Shown in pieces: positions 40,785 to 51,493 of a stretch of DNA of 64,000 nt. The position numbers and the translations under genes were made by a program. This stretch comes from Nitzschia sp. pyKryTriq1 (taxonomy: Eukaryota; Bacillariophyta; Bacillariophyceae; Bacillariales; Bacillariaceae): the NCBI GenBank assembly GCA_956465555.1, contig OY101124.1, positions 1,116,001 through 1,180,000 on the forward strand. The letters run 5' to 3'. Below the pieces are notes generated by a model. That model did not search any database, was not told where the DNA came from, and was given only the letters and a program-made list of their open reading frames with translations. The stretch's first letter is position 1, and the number at the start of each line of letters is the position of its first letter.

Positions 40785-41310
40785 GATACAATGTGCTTCT
40801 TTGAGCGTGGGGGTCGAAAGAGTAGAATTTGTTAATGGCGGGCTACCGTATGAAGGGTATGAAGCAGTCGATCTGTAATGTTGATTTCACTCGACACAAC
40901 AACAACAACAACATTATGCACATCATCGTCGGTGGTCGGTGGTCGACTGTCTTCTTCTGGGCCTGCTTCTTGGCAGGTGGTGGGGCGGGCGGGCGGCGGA
41001 TACGAAAATGGACCTGCACAACAACGCGTCACATCATGGATGTGAAATTCCAGATTCCTTCTTGCCTTGAAGCGATTTTTATGATGATGATGGTGATTCG
41101 GGACTTGAATCAATCACGTGGACAACGCAAGCTGGTCGAGCCGAGCCAAATTGAAGTGTCGGAGGCGGTATCTTGCAAAAATCCCTCCGTATCCGACAAA
41201 CAAGGAACAAACAACAAACAACAGTGTGTGGCAAAGGAAAACCTACGTTGCTGCCAAGCTTCGTCTATACTTGACTACTTTCATCTTTTGATTGATATAG
41301 AAACACTACA
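40785..41310. other. Divergent promoter region, TFIIS / FCP
   Basis: A 526-bp spacer between divergently transcribed genes. It carries an AAC run near 40898-40912 and no TACCGGTA. The FCP transcript leader ends AAACACTACA just before the start codon. No gene is supported. Confidence 0.5.
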
Positions 41311-42117
41311 ATGATGAAGTCGACTATCGCCTTTTGCTTGCTCGCGTCTGCCTCGGCTTTCGCCCCAGCCTCTGTCCAAAAGACCTCGTCAACGGCCGTC
41401 AATGCCTTGATCGATGAGGCATTCGGTGTCTCGGTGGAAACAGGAAACAAGTGCCCTCCTCTGGGACGAGAAATCTTGAAGGATGCTGGTCCAGGAGGAG
41501 TCAAGTGGTTCCAAAACGCTGAGATCAAGCACGGACGAATTGCCATGGTTGCCACCATTGGATTCTTGACCCAAAAGTTGGGCGTTCACTTCCCGCTTTA
41601 TCTTGGCCCATCGGGATCAAACTGCTTCAACCCCGAATCCACTGACGCCTGGTTGTTGTCCTCCAGCACTGGAACTACCTTCTCCGATATTGCCCACGCA
41701 GCTCCTTTGGATGCCATCAACATGGTCCCTTATGCTGGATGGTTCCAAATCTTTGTGGTCGCTGGATGGTTCGAGTGCATCGCCTACAACCGACAGTGGA
41801 AGGAGGGACGTGCTATCCCAGGAGACTACGGATATGATCCTCTTGGATTCACCAAGAAGAAGGGTGGAATTGAGAGCAAGGATTTCGAAAGCCTTCGTAT
41901 GAAGGAAATCAAGAACGGACGTGTCGCAATGTAAGTTAAGCACCACCAGCGTCGTGCTGCACCCTGCAAGAAGGATCGATTCGCTTGTGGTTCCTTGCCC
42001 GTGATATTAGTTTCTCACGCATGCTTCTTCCTTCCTCTCACCCACTACAGGATGACCATCGCTGGATGGGTTGCCAACGAGGCCATCCCAGGAGCTCTTC
42101 CTGTATGGCACCCTTAA
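41311..42117 (+). CDS. Fucoxanthin-chlorophyll a/c binding protein (FCP)
   Basis: Exons 41311-41930 and 42051-42117 are joined by a 120-nt intron (GTAAGT/CTACAG, phase 2), giving 228 residues. The presequence ends ASASAFAPASVQ, the exact diatom plastid motif, so the protein is imported through the ER into the plastid and inserted in thylakoids. Three membrane helices are expected. Helix 1 carries NAEIKHGRIAMVATIGFL and helix 3 EIKNGRVAMMTIAGW, each with the Glu and His/Asn-x-Arg chlorophyll-ligand motif; the middle helix lies near INMVPYAGWFQIFVVAGWFE. The intron interrupts the helix 3 motif. The C-terminus after helix 3 is short (ANEAIPGALPVWHP), shorter than in most FCPs, which have 20-30 more residues. 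It is a light-harvesting antenna protein; the subfamily is unsettled, Lhcf-like or a relative. Confidence 0.93.
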
Positions 42118-43245
42118 GAATGATGCTAGTGGAGGGGGATCCTCATACTCCTGGATCGTTCGCAGACCACGGCTTGCAGCTTAAGATATTGTATACAACT
42201 TCTATCAACTACTCTAGAGAGGTGTTTTGATGCACCCCCCATCTTCTATGTCCTCGCAGCAGGGGAGATATTATATTAATAAAGTTAGTAGGCTCTTGGT
42301 CCTCGTGCAGTGATACACCGGTAGGAAGAAGATACAAGATGCGTCGTCTTATGTGGTTTCGTTGTTGTTCGTCCTCCTCCTTGCGTGTTGCTGCAAGAGA
42401 GAACTAGTAGCTCCAGTGCTCTCTCCTGCTTGGGGGATAGGAACAAGAGGACGTGGTTGATTTCGTTCTGCCTTTCTTTTATTTCGGCTCCTCCCATCGA
42501 GAGAAAAAGGGTCGAAGACTGTACAACCAGAGGAGCAGTTCATCTACTACTACCATCCCGTGGTAGGTGTTCTACTATCATGAAGCAGGATCCTTGTTGT
42601 TGCTGTTCGATGGTCGTGGATCGTCAGTTCATCAGCCAAGGAGCAGCACTCCTCCCAAGAAGAAGAACAACGACCAAGAACAAGGCACCGCTGAATAATA
42701 CAAGCCACCATGCCACTGCCTTCTTGTTCAAGAGGAGAAGAAGCCAACCATTCTAACAGTCGTACCGGCAGATTCTACTCCTACGCGTACTACCGGTAGT
42801 AGAAACCGCTACCGGTACTCGTCCTCTCTACTACGTATGTACCGGTAGTCGAGTTGAGGGGCGGGTGGAAAAAGATGACCGTCCGTACTCCGTACCGCTG
42901 CAACGTACACCGTACAGACCCAATTGTGCCATTTTAGTCGAGGCGGTCAAGTTCGTGTGTATATTATACAGGAACGTATATGTTAAATCTAAATTGACAA
43001 CATTCCGATCACAAGCGCCAGCCTCGCCGCGTGCCATGCAATGCTCTTCGTCTCTCTTTTCTCGATCGGTTTGAAAACGCCGCCGCTTCATCTCTCTTTC
43101 CTTTCATCCTCATCGACGTTCTTTTGTCTCTCTTTGCTGTGCCCCTTTCTTCTCGTAGTCTTACGAGTACGGTACTACTGAAGCACTCCTCTGCTAGTCT
43201 ACTTCTTTCACTTTACAACCCAAAATAAAAAACAATAATAACACC
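42118..43245. other. Intergenic region, FCP to ARL gene
   Basis: The first 180 bases are the FCP 3' UTR (AATAAAG at about 42278). The rest has no supported gene. Three TACCGGTA motifs are packed into 57 bases at 42791-42847. Confidence 0.5.
42791..42847. repeat. Three TACCGGTA palindromes in 57 bp
   Basis: Copies at 42791-42798, 42810-42817 and 42840-42847 form the densest cluster of this motif in the window, about 400 bases upstream of the ARL8-like GTPase start. Confidence 0.8.
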
Positions 43246-44128
43246 ATGGGAGCCGTGCTAACAAAATTGCTGGAGGTCTTCTGGACGAAGAAGCTCGACA
43301 TTGTTGTGATTGGTCTTGAAAATAGGTTCGTAATACCGGTAATAAGAAACAAATGGAATGAAGGAATGACGCCGAATTATTTATTTTTGTGGTCATCGGA
43401 TGTCATGCCGATATTATAATCGCATGCATACTCACCCTTTTTCTTGCATTTCATTTCATTCCAATACAATCACTACAATGAATCAACCTCAGTGGAAAGA
43501 CCACTCTTCTTTCTGTCTTGGCCCATGGAGAACCCGTCGAGACTGTTCCCACCATTGGCTTGAATGTGAAAGTATTCAAACGGGGTAAAGTCAATATGAA
43601 ATGTTGGGACATTGGTACGTGAGGAAAGCAAAAAGAAAACGACGTTACGTTGTTGTATGATTATTCTTCGATTTCGGGATCTAAATTTGCACTGTATGTT
43701 CTCGTATTTTCTCGTCATTGGACACGAATTACAACTTAATATCTACCGTACGGTTATAATGATATGATATGATATGATATGATATTATTTCTACAGGAGG
43801 TCAAGAGCAATATCGAAGCGAATGGAGCCGATACACCAAGGGTTGTGATGTTGTGTTGTATGTAGTCGATGCGGCGGCTCCTCAGAAATTGGGTGCAGCC
43901 AAAAAGGAATTGCACAAATTGTTGGACGATGGAAGCATTGGATCCACCCCGATGCTTGTTTTGGCGAACAAAATCGATCTGAATCCTCATGTCGGGGAGG
44001 CCGAGCTTATTGACAAACTGCAACTCAACTACGTGATGGAGACTCCATGGATGGTGCTGCCAATATCGGCATTGAAATGTACAAACATTGAGCAAGTCGT
44101 AGAGTGGTTGACAGCGCAGGGAAAGTAG
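43246..44128 (+). CDS. ARF-like small GTPase, ARL8-like
   Basis: Three exons (43246-43325, 43493-43614, 43797-44128) join in phase 2 and phase 1 to give 177 residues. All G motifs are formed across the junctions: G1 GLENSGKT (split by intron 1), switch I VPTIGLNV, G3 WDIGGQ (split by intron 2), G4 NKID and G5 SAL. WDIGGQEQYRSEWSRYTKGC followed by VVLYVVDAA is closest to ARL8, which controls lysosome and vesicle positioning through kinesins. Canonical ARL8 lacks a glycine after Met1; this protein begins MGAVLTKLLE, so N-myristoylation in the ARF manner is possible. Intron 1 contains a TACCGGTA (43334-43341); intron 2 contains a GATAT pentamer repeat (43761-43785). The intron 1 donor is GTTCGT. 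Confidence 0.88.
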
Positions 44129-44405
44129 AAAGTACTACTATACCGACCCCCTCTCTCTTCGTGTTGGGGAGTTCGCTATACATTATTTAAAACCGGTTGT
44201 AGTTCGATGTTTCTGTTGTACAACTACATGGAATGGTCCAAGACTATAGACTATGCAGCTAGTACCAGACTTTACAGATAGTACCGGTGCAGTGCGTGTC
44301 CTCATACTGTACGATCCTAAACATGCGACGAACGAGCAGGCGCTTCCTGTGATAGCATACCTGCATACCGGTCCCTCCTCGCATGTCAATTATTAGTACA
44401 TTTTT
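44129..44405. other. Convergent intergenic region
   Basis: The spacer between the converging ARL and RibD-like genes. No features besides ACCGGT-containing words at 44282 and 44366. Confidence 0.4.
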
Positions 44406-46609
44406 TTAAAGGAACCATGGAGCATCTTCCTCGATCACCTTCCTATCGATCGGCTTTGTCTTGTGAAGGACAAAGTCGCGGGGTCGTTCCGAGTCTACCA
44501 GAGCGACACGACAGTCCAAACGCACATGTCGAATAGGCTTGCCATCGACGGTGAGGGTGCAGTCACCATCTGCCTCTGGCTCATCACAATATTCCAGGCT
44601 GATGTCTTCTTGGGCGGCAAACACTTTCACCTTGCTTTCTGGGCCACATGCTCCTTGAACGGCACGTTCGGCCAACATGAGCTGCCAAAACTTTCCCCCC
44701 TGCGCATCAACGGCGAGATGAGCCGACACCCATTGAAAGGCACCATCCAAAATACTCTGGACACCTCGATTGCCCCAGCATCCCGCTCTCCAAACCACAG
44801 ATTTGTAACCGTTACGCCGCCCCAGGTGTTTCATCACGTCGATAGGTTCGCCTCCATTCAAAGTCTCTACGATTGTACCCATGCTGGTCAGCTTTTGCTT
44901 GAGCTCCAAAGTCCTCATGAGTTCCTTTTGAGCCAGTTCTGACGCGACAGCTGCCGCTTGCTGCCCCTCCAGAGCCGCCTTGGCGGCGGTCTCGGCATCA
45001 CCAGTCTCAATCGCTTCAAGGGCGGCAGTCGCGGCACGTGAAGCAGCTGCGGCTGCTTCGGCCGCTACTTTCGCTGCCGATTGGGCTAGTGCGCTTCGAC
45101 CGCGTCGCAACAACACACGTGTTGGTTTTCTCCCCTCGCCCTTCCAGAACTGTTCGACGTCAACTCCCCTCGGCAAGTTGGGATCGTCGTTACTCAAGGG
45201 AAGGTCATCCAAGTCGGTAGCATCCATTACGAGAATGCGCTCCACACCAGGGGGGAGCGTCTTACCGTGGGTGCTGAGCCATTTCAAACCATTCAGACGA
45301 GCAGTAACACTGTCGTCATTAAGAGGCCCATTTCCGGGATGGGGAAAAGTTGCGACAACTGCTTCCACTTGTTCGTACCAAGGCATCATAGGAGTTCCGC
45401 TCAAACGCTCTTGTTCATCCTCCTCATCAAATTCCAGAGAAAGAAGATCGTCCAATGACTCGGGCTCCGAATCCATATCATCGTCGTATCCATCACCTTG
45501 TGAATCAGCCCAGATCACTTCTGGCGGCGGAGCGATTTCGTAGGCTCCAAAATCTCTGAACGAAAGCCTCTTCCCATCAATTTCTTTTCCAAAGGCATTA
45601 CCATGATTCGCAAAGGCTTCGATGTTATCACTATCCACCACACTGCAGTGTAGGAATCCCAGTGGCCGTTGGAAGATATTAAACTGCGTTCGTGCCATTC
45701 GTTGAAGCTTTCCATTGGCGCGTTCGGTGTAATCCTTGATCAACTCTCTACATTCATCAGCCAATATTGACCCCATGGTTACTTCAATACCCGCCGAGTG
45801 GAGAGCCTTTGCTCCCTTCGTTGCCCGTGCCGGAACTGGATCTTGACACCCAATCACAACTCGCTGTACGCCACTTAGTTCAATCAACTGGGTAATGGGA
45901 GGCAAAACTTGCCCCCGCCGTTTGTTGGTTGGTTCCATCGTCAAATATAGAGTGGCCTGGGAAACTTCATTTCTCAATTTGTCCGAGGAAGGCCACGTAA
46001 CGCACCACTCTTGTAAGGGGGTGATTTCTAGGCCAGCATTCTCCATTGCCGCGTGCACTGAGTTTTTGGAATAATCAGAACATCCTTGGCCCATAATCTT
46101 TCCATCTTTAGATACTAACAAGGCCCCCGTCGTTACAAGGGGAAATGCGGACCTCGCTCCAGCATCGCCGCCACTGAAATAAGAAAAAGGGAACAGTGGA
46201 TAAGATTCCAAGCATCAAGCGATTTGCAAAAAGAAAATACAAAAGTGCAGTGTACCTACCTATCGATCACCAGCTGAATGGCTTTTTGCATATTCGCTTC
46301 GTCGAACAAAGTTTGCGCATCCTTTACGACCTCTACCTCCTCTTTGACAATTTCCTCCTCTTCTTCCTCCAAAGATGATGATGGTGATGATGATTCCTCA
46401 GTGATGATGGCATCGTCTACGAATTCATCTACCTCGTTTGCTTCATCGATCATGACTTCCGAGTCGTCATACTCTTGTTTCTCGGCGAATCTTGTCCATT
46501 GTCGTGGCGTTGGGGCGGAAACCAAGGCTCTCCGCGTGGAACCCTGTGTCACAAAACAGGAAACTATCTGGAGTGTCCCGATAAGTGCTACAGCTGCAAC
46601 GAATCTCAT
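44406..46609 (-). CDS. RibD-like protein with degenerate deaminase site, plastid-targeted
   Basis: Exons 46609-46260 and 46173-44406 (86-nt intron, donor GTAGGT, phase 2) give 705 residues. MRFVAAVALIGTLQIVSCFV is a signal peptide ending in an ASAFAP-like SC-F site, so plastid targeting is inferred. An acidic linker follows (to about residue 105). Residues of about 117-270 match the pyrimidine deaminase domain of riboflavin RibD: TTGALLVSKDGKIMGQG, then VHAAMENAGLE, LYLTMEPTNKRRGQVLPP and GVQRVVIGCQDPVPARATKG. In active enzymes these read HAE, EPC and PPC; here they are HAAME, EPT and PPI, so the zinc ligands are lost, as in plant PyrR. The later part is divergent from the RibD reductase, contains an Ala-rich helix at about 475-530, and has no clear catalytic motif. 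A riboflavin-related, structural or altered activity is inferred. Confidence 0.75.
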
Positions 46610-47891
46610 CGTATAAAATGCCGGATTCAGATTGATTCCACAAATTCTTCCTCGATATTACGTCGATGCGAGAAAGCAGAATTCCTTCGACTGGTACAAT
46701 CGAATGATTGATATGAAATAATTCTATCTGTAATTCAACCAGATCTTTCGTTCAAGGCTTGTAGTCAACTTGGAATGGCAAAGAAAAACTCGGAAATATC
46801 GACGCAGGATGATGATATTATGACAGCAACAGGGCAGCGCATCTGTTCTTCTCCACCATCTCCAACAAAACACAATAAGCGAAAGAAAAAAGAAAGCAGA
46901 TCAGATTCGTTTTCGTCGTTCCACGCGTTCCATATCGGTGTAATGTACTGTACAGAGGACGTACCGTATTACTCGTACCGACGGTACGAAAGGAAGGCCA
47001 GACGTCGCTTACGCGACGCAAGACGCAAATGAGATTGATGATTCATTTCAATTCGTGATTGAAGCGTATAGATCGAAGAAATAATAATGAACTAGTACCA
47101 GTACTTGTACCTCGACATGAAAGATGAAAGGATCCAGTAGTCTATGCAAGTCTTGACAGAGCCTACTTTGATAAACTTGACTTGTTTTTGGAAGGAAACT
47201 GACTGCATACTATCCGAAGGTGCCATGGCGATACAGTACTTCCTTTTGGGACAGCCATATGATGAATTTTGTCGCCTGGGATATCTGAATCCAAGGAACT
47301 ACTAGTGGTAGCTAAAATAGACAATGTAATTTTTCGCTGCTTTACGATATGGTCTACTAGTAAGACGAGCTTTGGATCCTCGTCCTCTTGCTGTGAGGAC
47401 TTGTTGTTTGGGTCTCAGGACTGCTGGTCGTCGCTAATTTTGTGGATACTAGATTAGCTCTGGTAGTAGCAAGACGAAGATGGTGATCTTTTGATTTCAT
47501 TATTAGTTTTTGTGATGGAGGCTTGTTTTGGATGGGAATGCGAGAGGACATAGCGACCTTCTTCTTCTTGGCTTCGAGATGGACTTGAGACAATTTTATG
47601 TCTGTTATCGGTATGTTCCGTTCTTCTCATCCTTTACGCGGCGGACAAGGATGGAATATCTTTCCAGTTCTCAACGATGGGATTCAATAAGAAGTGACGA
47701 GACAAAGAAACGTATATCAAGGCACCGCGCCTGCTCTGGAGTACAAAAAGCATGCCAGCAGAGCGCAAGAAAGCAAGCCGACCCTTTGTATCCTCCTCCA
47801 AGCTTTCGTGTCACTTCTCTTCTTCTGCCAATCCTACCTTTACTTATAATAAATCAACCATGCTCGTTCTTCCAAGTAGAGGAAAGTCACA
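46610..47891. other. Intergenic region
   Basis: No gene is well supported. An 85-codon ATG frame at 46775-47032 encodes a very basic, low-complexity product and is not credible alone. GTACGGTAC-like words occur near 46960-46985. The first 150 bases are the presumed promoter of the RibD-like gene. Confidence 0.45.
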
Positions 47892-49163
47892 CTACGAACA
47901 TATTGTGGTAAATCCTGCTTGCTTCATCATTCGAACATCCAATTCGTAGAGTTTACAAATTCTCAACTTCATATTTGGCGTCAAATCAGAGACGGTCATG
48001 TTTTTGAGCACTTGAGAGCCTTGAGCCTTGAGTGCATTCTTTTTGGTTTCAAATGTGGTCAATCGGGATGGGGCCACCATCCTTGAGACAATTCTCGAGA
48101 CTTGGTCGGTAGAAAACAATGCGACGCTGACATTGAATCCATAGGATCGCCGGTACAAGATGGTCGTCATGGGAATAAAATGAGGTTGATCGAGTTCGTC
48201 CTTTCCTTCAAATCGATCTTCAACATGCCGAATGGAACATTCTAATGTTTTCTGCGGTGTCTCTAACAAGCACTTGTCCCGATAGCCTTGAGCCTTTGGA
48301 TCGTTGCGGCGAACGTACATTTCTTGGGCGATTGCCGAGACAAAACGACTGACTGGATCTCGAACGGTTGTAAAATAATGGAATGTGGCATTCGTCGCTG
48401 TTGGTGGGATACTACCAGAGACCACAAATTGTTGATTTTGTTGCTGATGTTGATACAAGTCGTTCATAATGCGTTGGGACTCTTTCGTCAGTAAGTTGTT
48501 TTGCTTACCTTGATAGACGACAGTCATGGGGGTATGGGGGAAGTTTTCCTTAGCCGCTTGTTTCAATTCTTTCAAGGCTCGATTGACGGATGTTGAGCCA
48601 CATTTCATCATGCTGTTGTAAATGAGATTATGCCTCGAAGATGGCGACACATCAAAGGTAACATGATGCAAACCGATACCAGCAGCGTAGTATTCGTATC
48701 CCGTGCGTTTCCAGTTGTAGGTGCTAGGAACTTCTCGTTGGGCAAAATCAAAAGGATAAAATAAGTGACCACATAGGTTGTTTTCGACCTGCTGTTCCTG
48801 ATGCAAGTGGGGAGGGTAGATCGATAGAACTTTGCAGTGGCTTTTCTCCGATGCGAATGTTGTCGCCTTCCGAGTGGTGGTGGTGGTGGTGTTGGAGGAT
48901 GATTGCGTCGCCACTGGTTGCTGAGCAGCAAATTTGGCATGATTTATCAGTAAGATATTTTCTCCCCAATACCCAATGAGACTGCATAGGACAATGCACA
49001 TTAATAATCTACCAACTTCACGGATCCCTGGACGTTTGCGTCTCTCATCGGATTTCCGGGCGCTGGGGACTTCTAGGAATACACGACTCCTCGTTGCATC
49101 ATCACTTTCAGTTCTGGGTTTTGCCTTTCTGTTTGTCGTTTGGTTGGCGACGGCTCGACGCAT
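47892..49163 (-). CDS. Type II membrane sulfotransferase (Sulfotransfer_2-like)
   Basis: 423 residues in one exon from MRRAVANQTTNRKAKP. A basic cytosolic tail precedes one membrane span (LLMCIVLCSLIGYWGENIL, about residues 51-72), so the protein is Golgi type II with a luminal catalytic domain. PAPS binding is suggested by IYNSMMKCGSTSVNRAL near residue 188 (5' phosphosulfate loop) and YFTTVRDPVSRFVSAIAQEM near 269 (3' phosphate motif RDPxxRxxS). These match carbohydrate sulfotransferases of the heparan/chondroitin kind. The acceptor is unknown; sulfated polysaccharides of the diatom cell wall or mucilage are plausible. A basic Gln-rich linker separates the halves of the domain. It differs from the sulfotransferase at 58935. 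Confidence 0.8.
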   Translation of the reverse strand: MRRAVANQTTNRKAKPRTESDDATRSRVFLEVPSARKSDERRKRPGIREVGRLLMCIVLCSLIGYWGENILLINHAKFAAQQPVATQSSSNTTTTTTRKATTFASEKSHCKVLSIYPPHLHQEQQVENNLCGHLFYPFDFAQREVPSTYNWKRTGYEYYAAGIGLHHVTFDVSPSSRHNLIYNSMMKCGSTSVNRALKELKQAAKENFPHTPMTVVYQGKQNNLLTKESQRIMNDLYQHQQQNQQFVVSGSIPPTATNATFHYFTTVRDPVSRFVSAIAQEMYVRRNDPKAQGYRDKCLLETPQKTLECSIRHVEDRFEGKDELDQPHFIPMTTILYRRSYGFNVSVALFSTDQVSRIVSRMVAPSRLTTFETKKNALKAQGSQVLKNMTVSDLTPNMKLRICKLYELDVRMMKQAGFTTICS

Positions 49164-49641
49164 ATTAATGAACAAAAAAGCAACACCTTTGCTATCAGCT
49201 TAAATAAATCATGGCGCCATGCCCTTCTTAGTGACAATCAATGAAGAATACCGGTACTGGATGTTCATGTTATTAGACGACGACATTTCAAAACATCGAG
49301 AATTTTTACCCCTCGGATCTCGGATCTCGGATCATGTGGCAGTCCATCGAGTCATTCTTCTTTCTTCGCCTCTTTTATTGGCGATCTTCGCCGCCCGTAC
49401 CGCGCCCAAAACAAACGTTCGAAAGAAGAATGACATCTTCTACTCTACCGGTATTTCTCTCTCTGCCACAAGGAATAATCTCTCTCTAGTAGCTAGAGTA
49501 GAGAGAGACTACAGGTTCGTACCAAGTGAACTCGCTCTACTAGGAAATTTTGTTTGTTTGGTTGGTTACAATGACTTACAGTATGTTCGACTTTCCTAAA
49601 TCCTACTCCTACAGTCAGTACGAATCGAGACGGTTGCTCTT
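49164..49641. other. Intergenic region between two minus-strand genes
   Basis: TACCGGTA occurs at 49249-49256 and 49446-49453. There is a tandem CTCGGAT repeat near 49313-49332 and no gene. Confidence 0.5.
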
Positions 49642-50649
49642 TCAATAGCCCGCGATATTGTAGTCTTCAAAGTCCTTTCGCGTCACAGCATAGGATGACT
49701 CATCGCGGTCTTCTGTCTCAGTATCAGACTCATCTGATAGACGACTAGTTCCCATGGTAGAAAGACTGGCATTGCTTTCAACGCCTTTTACCACCAATGA
49801 TGGGGCGGGACGAACAACCGGCACTTTCGAGACTACCGCGGGTGTCAGCTGCAATTCCTCTCTGACAGATTCAACCGTCTGAAGTTCATACATATAATCT
49901 CCGTACAAGGCCAAAGCCGCATCATGCCTCGCTTTGCCTCGATCGGCGCAGGCGTCCGTCACCAACACCGTTCGAAAGCCAGCCTCAAAGATACCAAAGG
50001 CCGAATGCTGAACACAAACGCTCGTAATCAAACCACAAACCAGTACAGTGTCGATTCCTGCTTTTTTCAAAACGTTCACTAGTTGGGTGGAAGATGTCGA
50101 ACTCCACGACGTCTTGGTCATGACGAATTCATCATCTAGAGGTTCCGCAAATTCTTCCCACCTGGAGTTGGGTTCCACGACTGGAGGAATTCGACCTTGA
50201 TGGAGGCGAGAGAATTGTTGGAGCCAAGGACTTTTGTCGAAGGAATAATCGGCACGGACCCATATGCATTTCGCTTGTTGTTCACGGCAGTGCTCTACCA
50301 AGGAAGAAATGCGGGAGGGGAAGTGGGGAAAGTCAGCGCGAACAGCGGGGCACTCGCTCCAGTATTCTGAACGATGATGAATGAAGAAAAATGAGAATAT
50401 GAATATCGGAGGAAGAAATATAAAATTGAAAATGACAGGTTGTTCCTACTCACCAGGCTGGACGTCCACAATCAACAAAGCAGTACGGCTGGCATCGAGG
50501 GGCGGCCGTGTTTGCTCGAGGCAATACTCGATTTTATCGGCATTCACTGTTCCTTGACTGTAAAGCGGAGGACCTGTGATTTTTAATTCAGAGTAGCTCC
50601 TCTTCTTATTGGCGCGGCTGAAGGTGCTTGGGGAAGTGGGCGGCGACAT
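49642..50649 (-). CDS. Isochorismatase-family cysteine hydrolase
   Basis: Exons 50649-50454 and 50366-49642, with an 87-nt intron (GTGAGT/TTCAG, phase 1), give 306 residues. The catalytic triad of the family is visible: Asp in ALLIVDVQP near residue 62, next to the splice junction; Lys in FVMTKTSWSS near 150; and Cys in LVCGLITSVCVQHSAFGIFE near 180. The VRADYSFDKSPW loop and VTDACAD follow the usual order. Family members hydrolyse small amides or vinyl ethers, for example isochorismate, nicotinamide or ureidomalonate-type compounds. The particular substrate is not indicated. A C-terminal extension of about 70 residues is Ser/Glu-rich and probably disordered. No targeting peptide is seen, so it is probably cytosolic. 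Confidence 0.85.
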
Positions 50650-51493
50650 GATCTTTGTTCTATGGACGATCGTTTTTGGCCGAGGGGTTTATTTTTTGTC
50701 GATGATGGGTTTATGATGACTTGATGGGTCTATCGGATAGTTTGCGAAGAATGAATCGGTCCGTTGCTGCTTGAATGTGAGCAGATGGTCAGAAAATTCT
50801 GATGGAGAAGATAGAAGATGTTCAGTGGGAACGAGGATATCGGAAGATGTCGAGTTTTAGTTGGAGTTGGAACGGAACAACGACTGGAAAAGATGATGAC
50901 TACACTGTGTGCCGATCATGGGAACCTAAAGAAGAAAGAATTCTCGCTGATCGGAATTCTGAGATGATCGATCGATCTGTATGCGTGTAAAATGCAGAGT
51001 TCTCAACCCGCGCGAGGGCGAAAGCTGGAGGGTAATAGTGCCTTCGCTGGGGACGTGGCCCTTTACATTTAACAAACCGACTCTTATAAGACATTCTAGA
51101 GACATTTGCAACTGTAACTTCGCTTTTTTATAACAGAGGCGAATTGATTGTGATGTGCGCGAAGGACTAACGCGGTCGGCGCGTGCTCTTTCATCATTCT
51201 TTACAGTACAAGTACGGTACCGGTGCTTGTACTGTACGGCACACAGTAGGTAGTCAAAAACAAACGATCATGACGAGACGACTGACGACGGTCTACTCCG
51301 CGTCATTTTTTCTTCCCAAGAAGATTCTTCAAAATCGAGAAACGACGACACACGACAAACACGCACATCAAATGATGCGATGATGCAACAAGCAATATAA
51401 CCTCATATTTCTGCTTTACTACTAGAATACCAAGGTATCGAACAACAATTTACAATCCTGATACTGTAATGCGGGATGGGGATTGGTTTCAAA
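50650..51493. other. Intergenic region
   Basis: No gene is supported. It contains GTACGGTACCGGTGC near 51212-51226 (an imperfect relative of the common palindrome). It includes the promoter of the isochorismatase-family gene. Confidence 0.45.

Noticed and set aside
44980-45543. A 187-codon plus-strand frame antisense to the RibD-like gene
   Set aside because: Its composition reflects the Ala-rich helix on the opposite strand; no motif.
46775-47032. A small basic protein
   Set aside because: Only a low-complexity Lys/Arg/Ser frame without motif or splice support.
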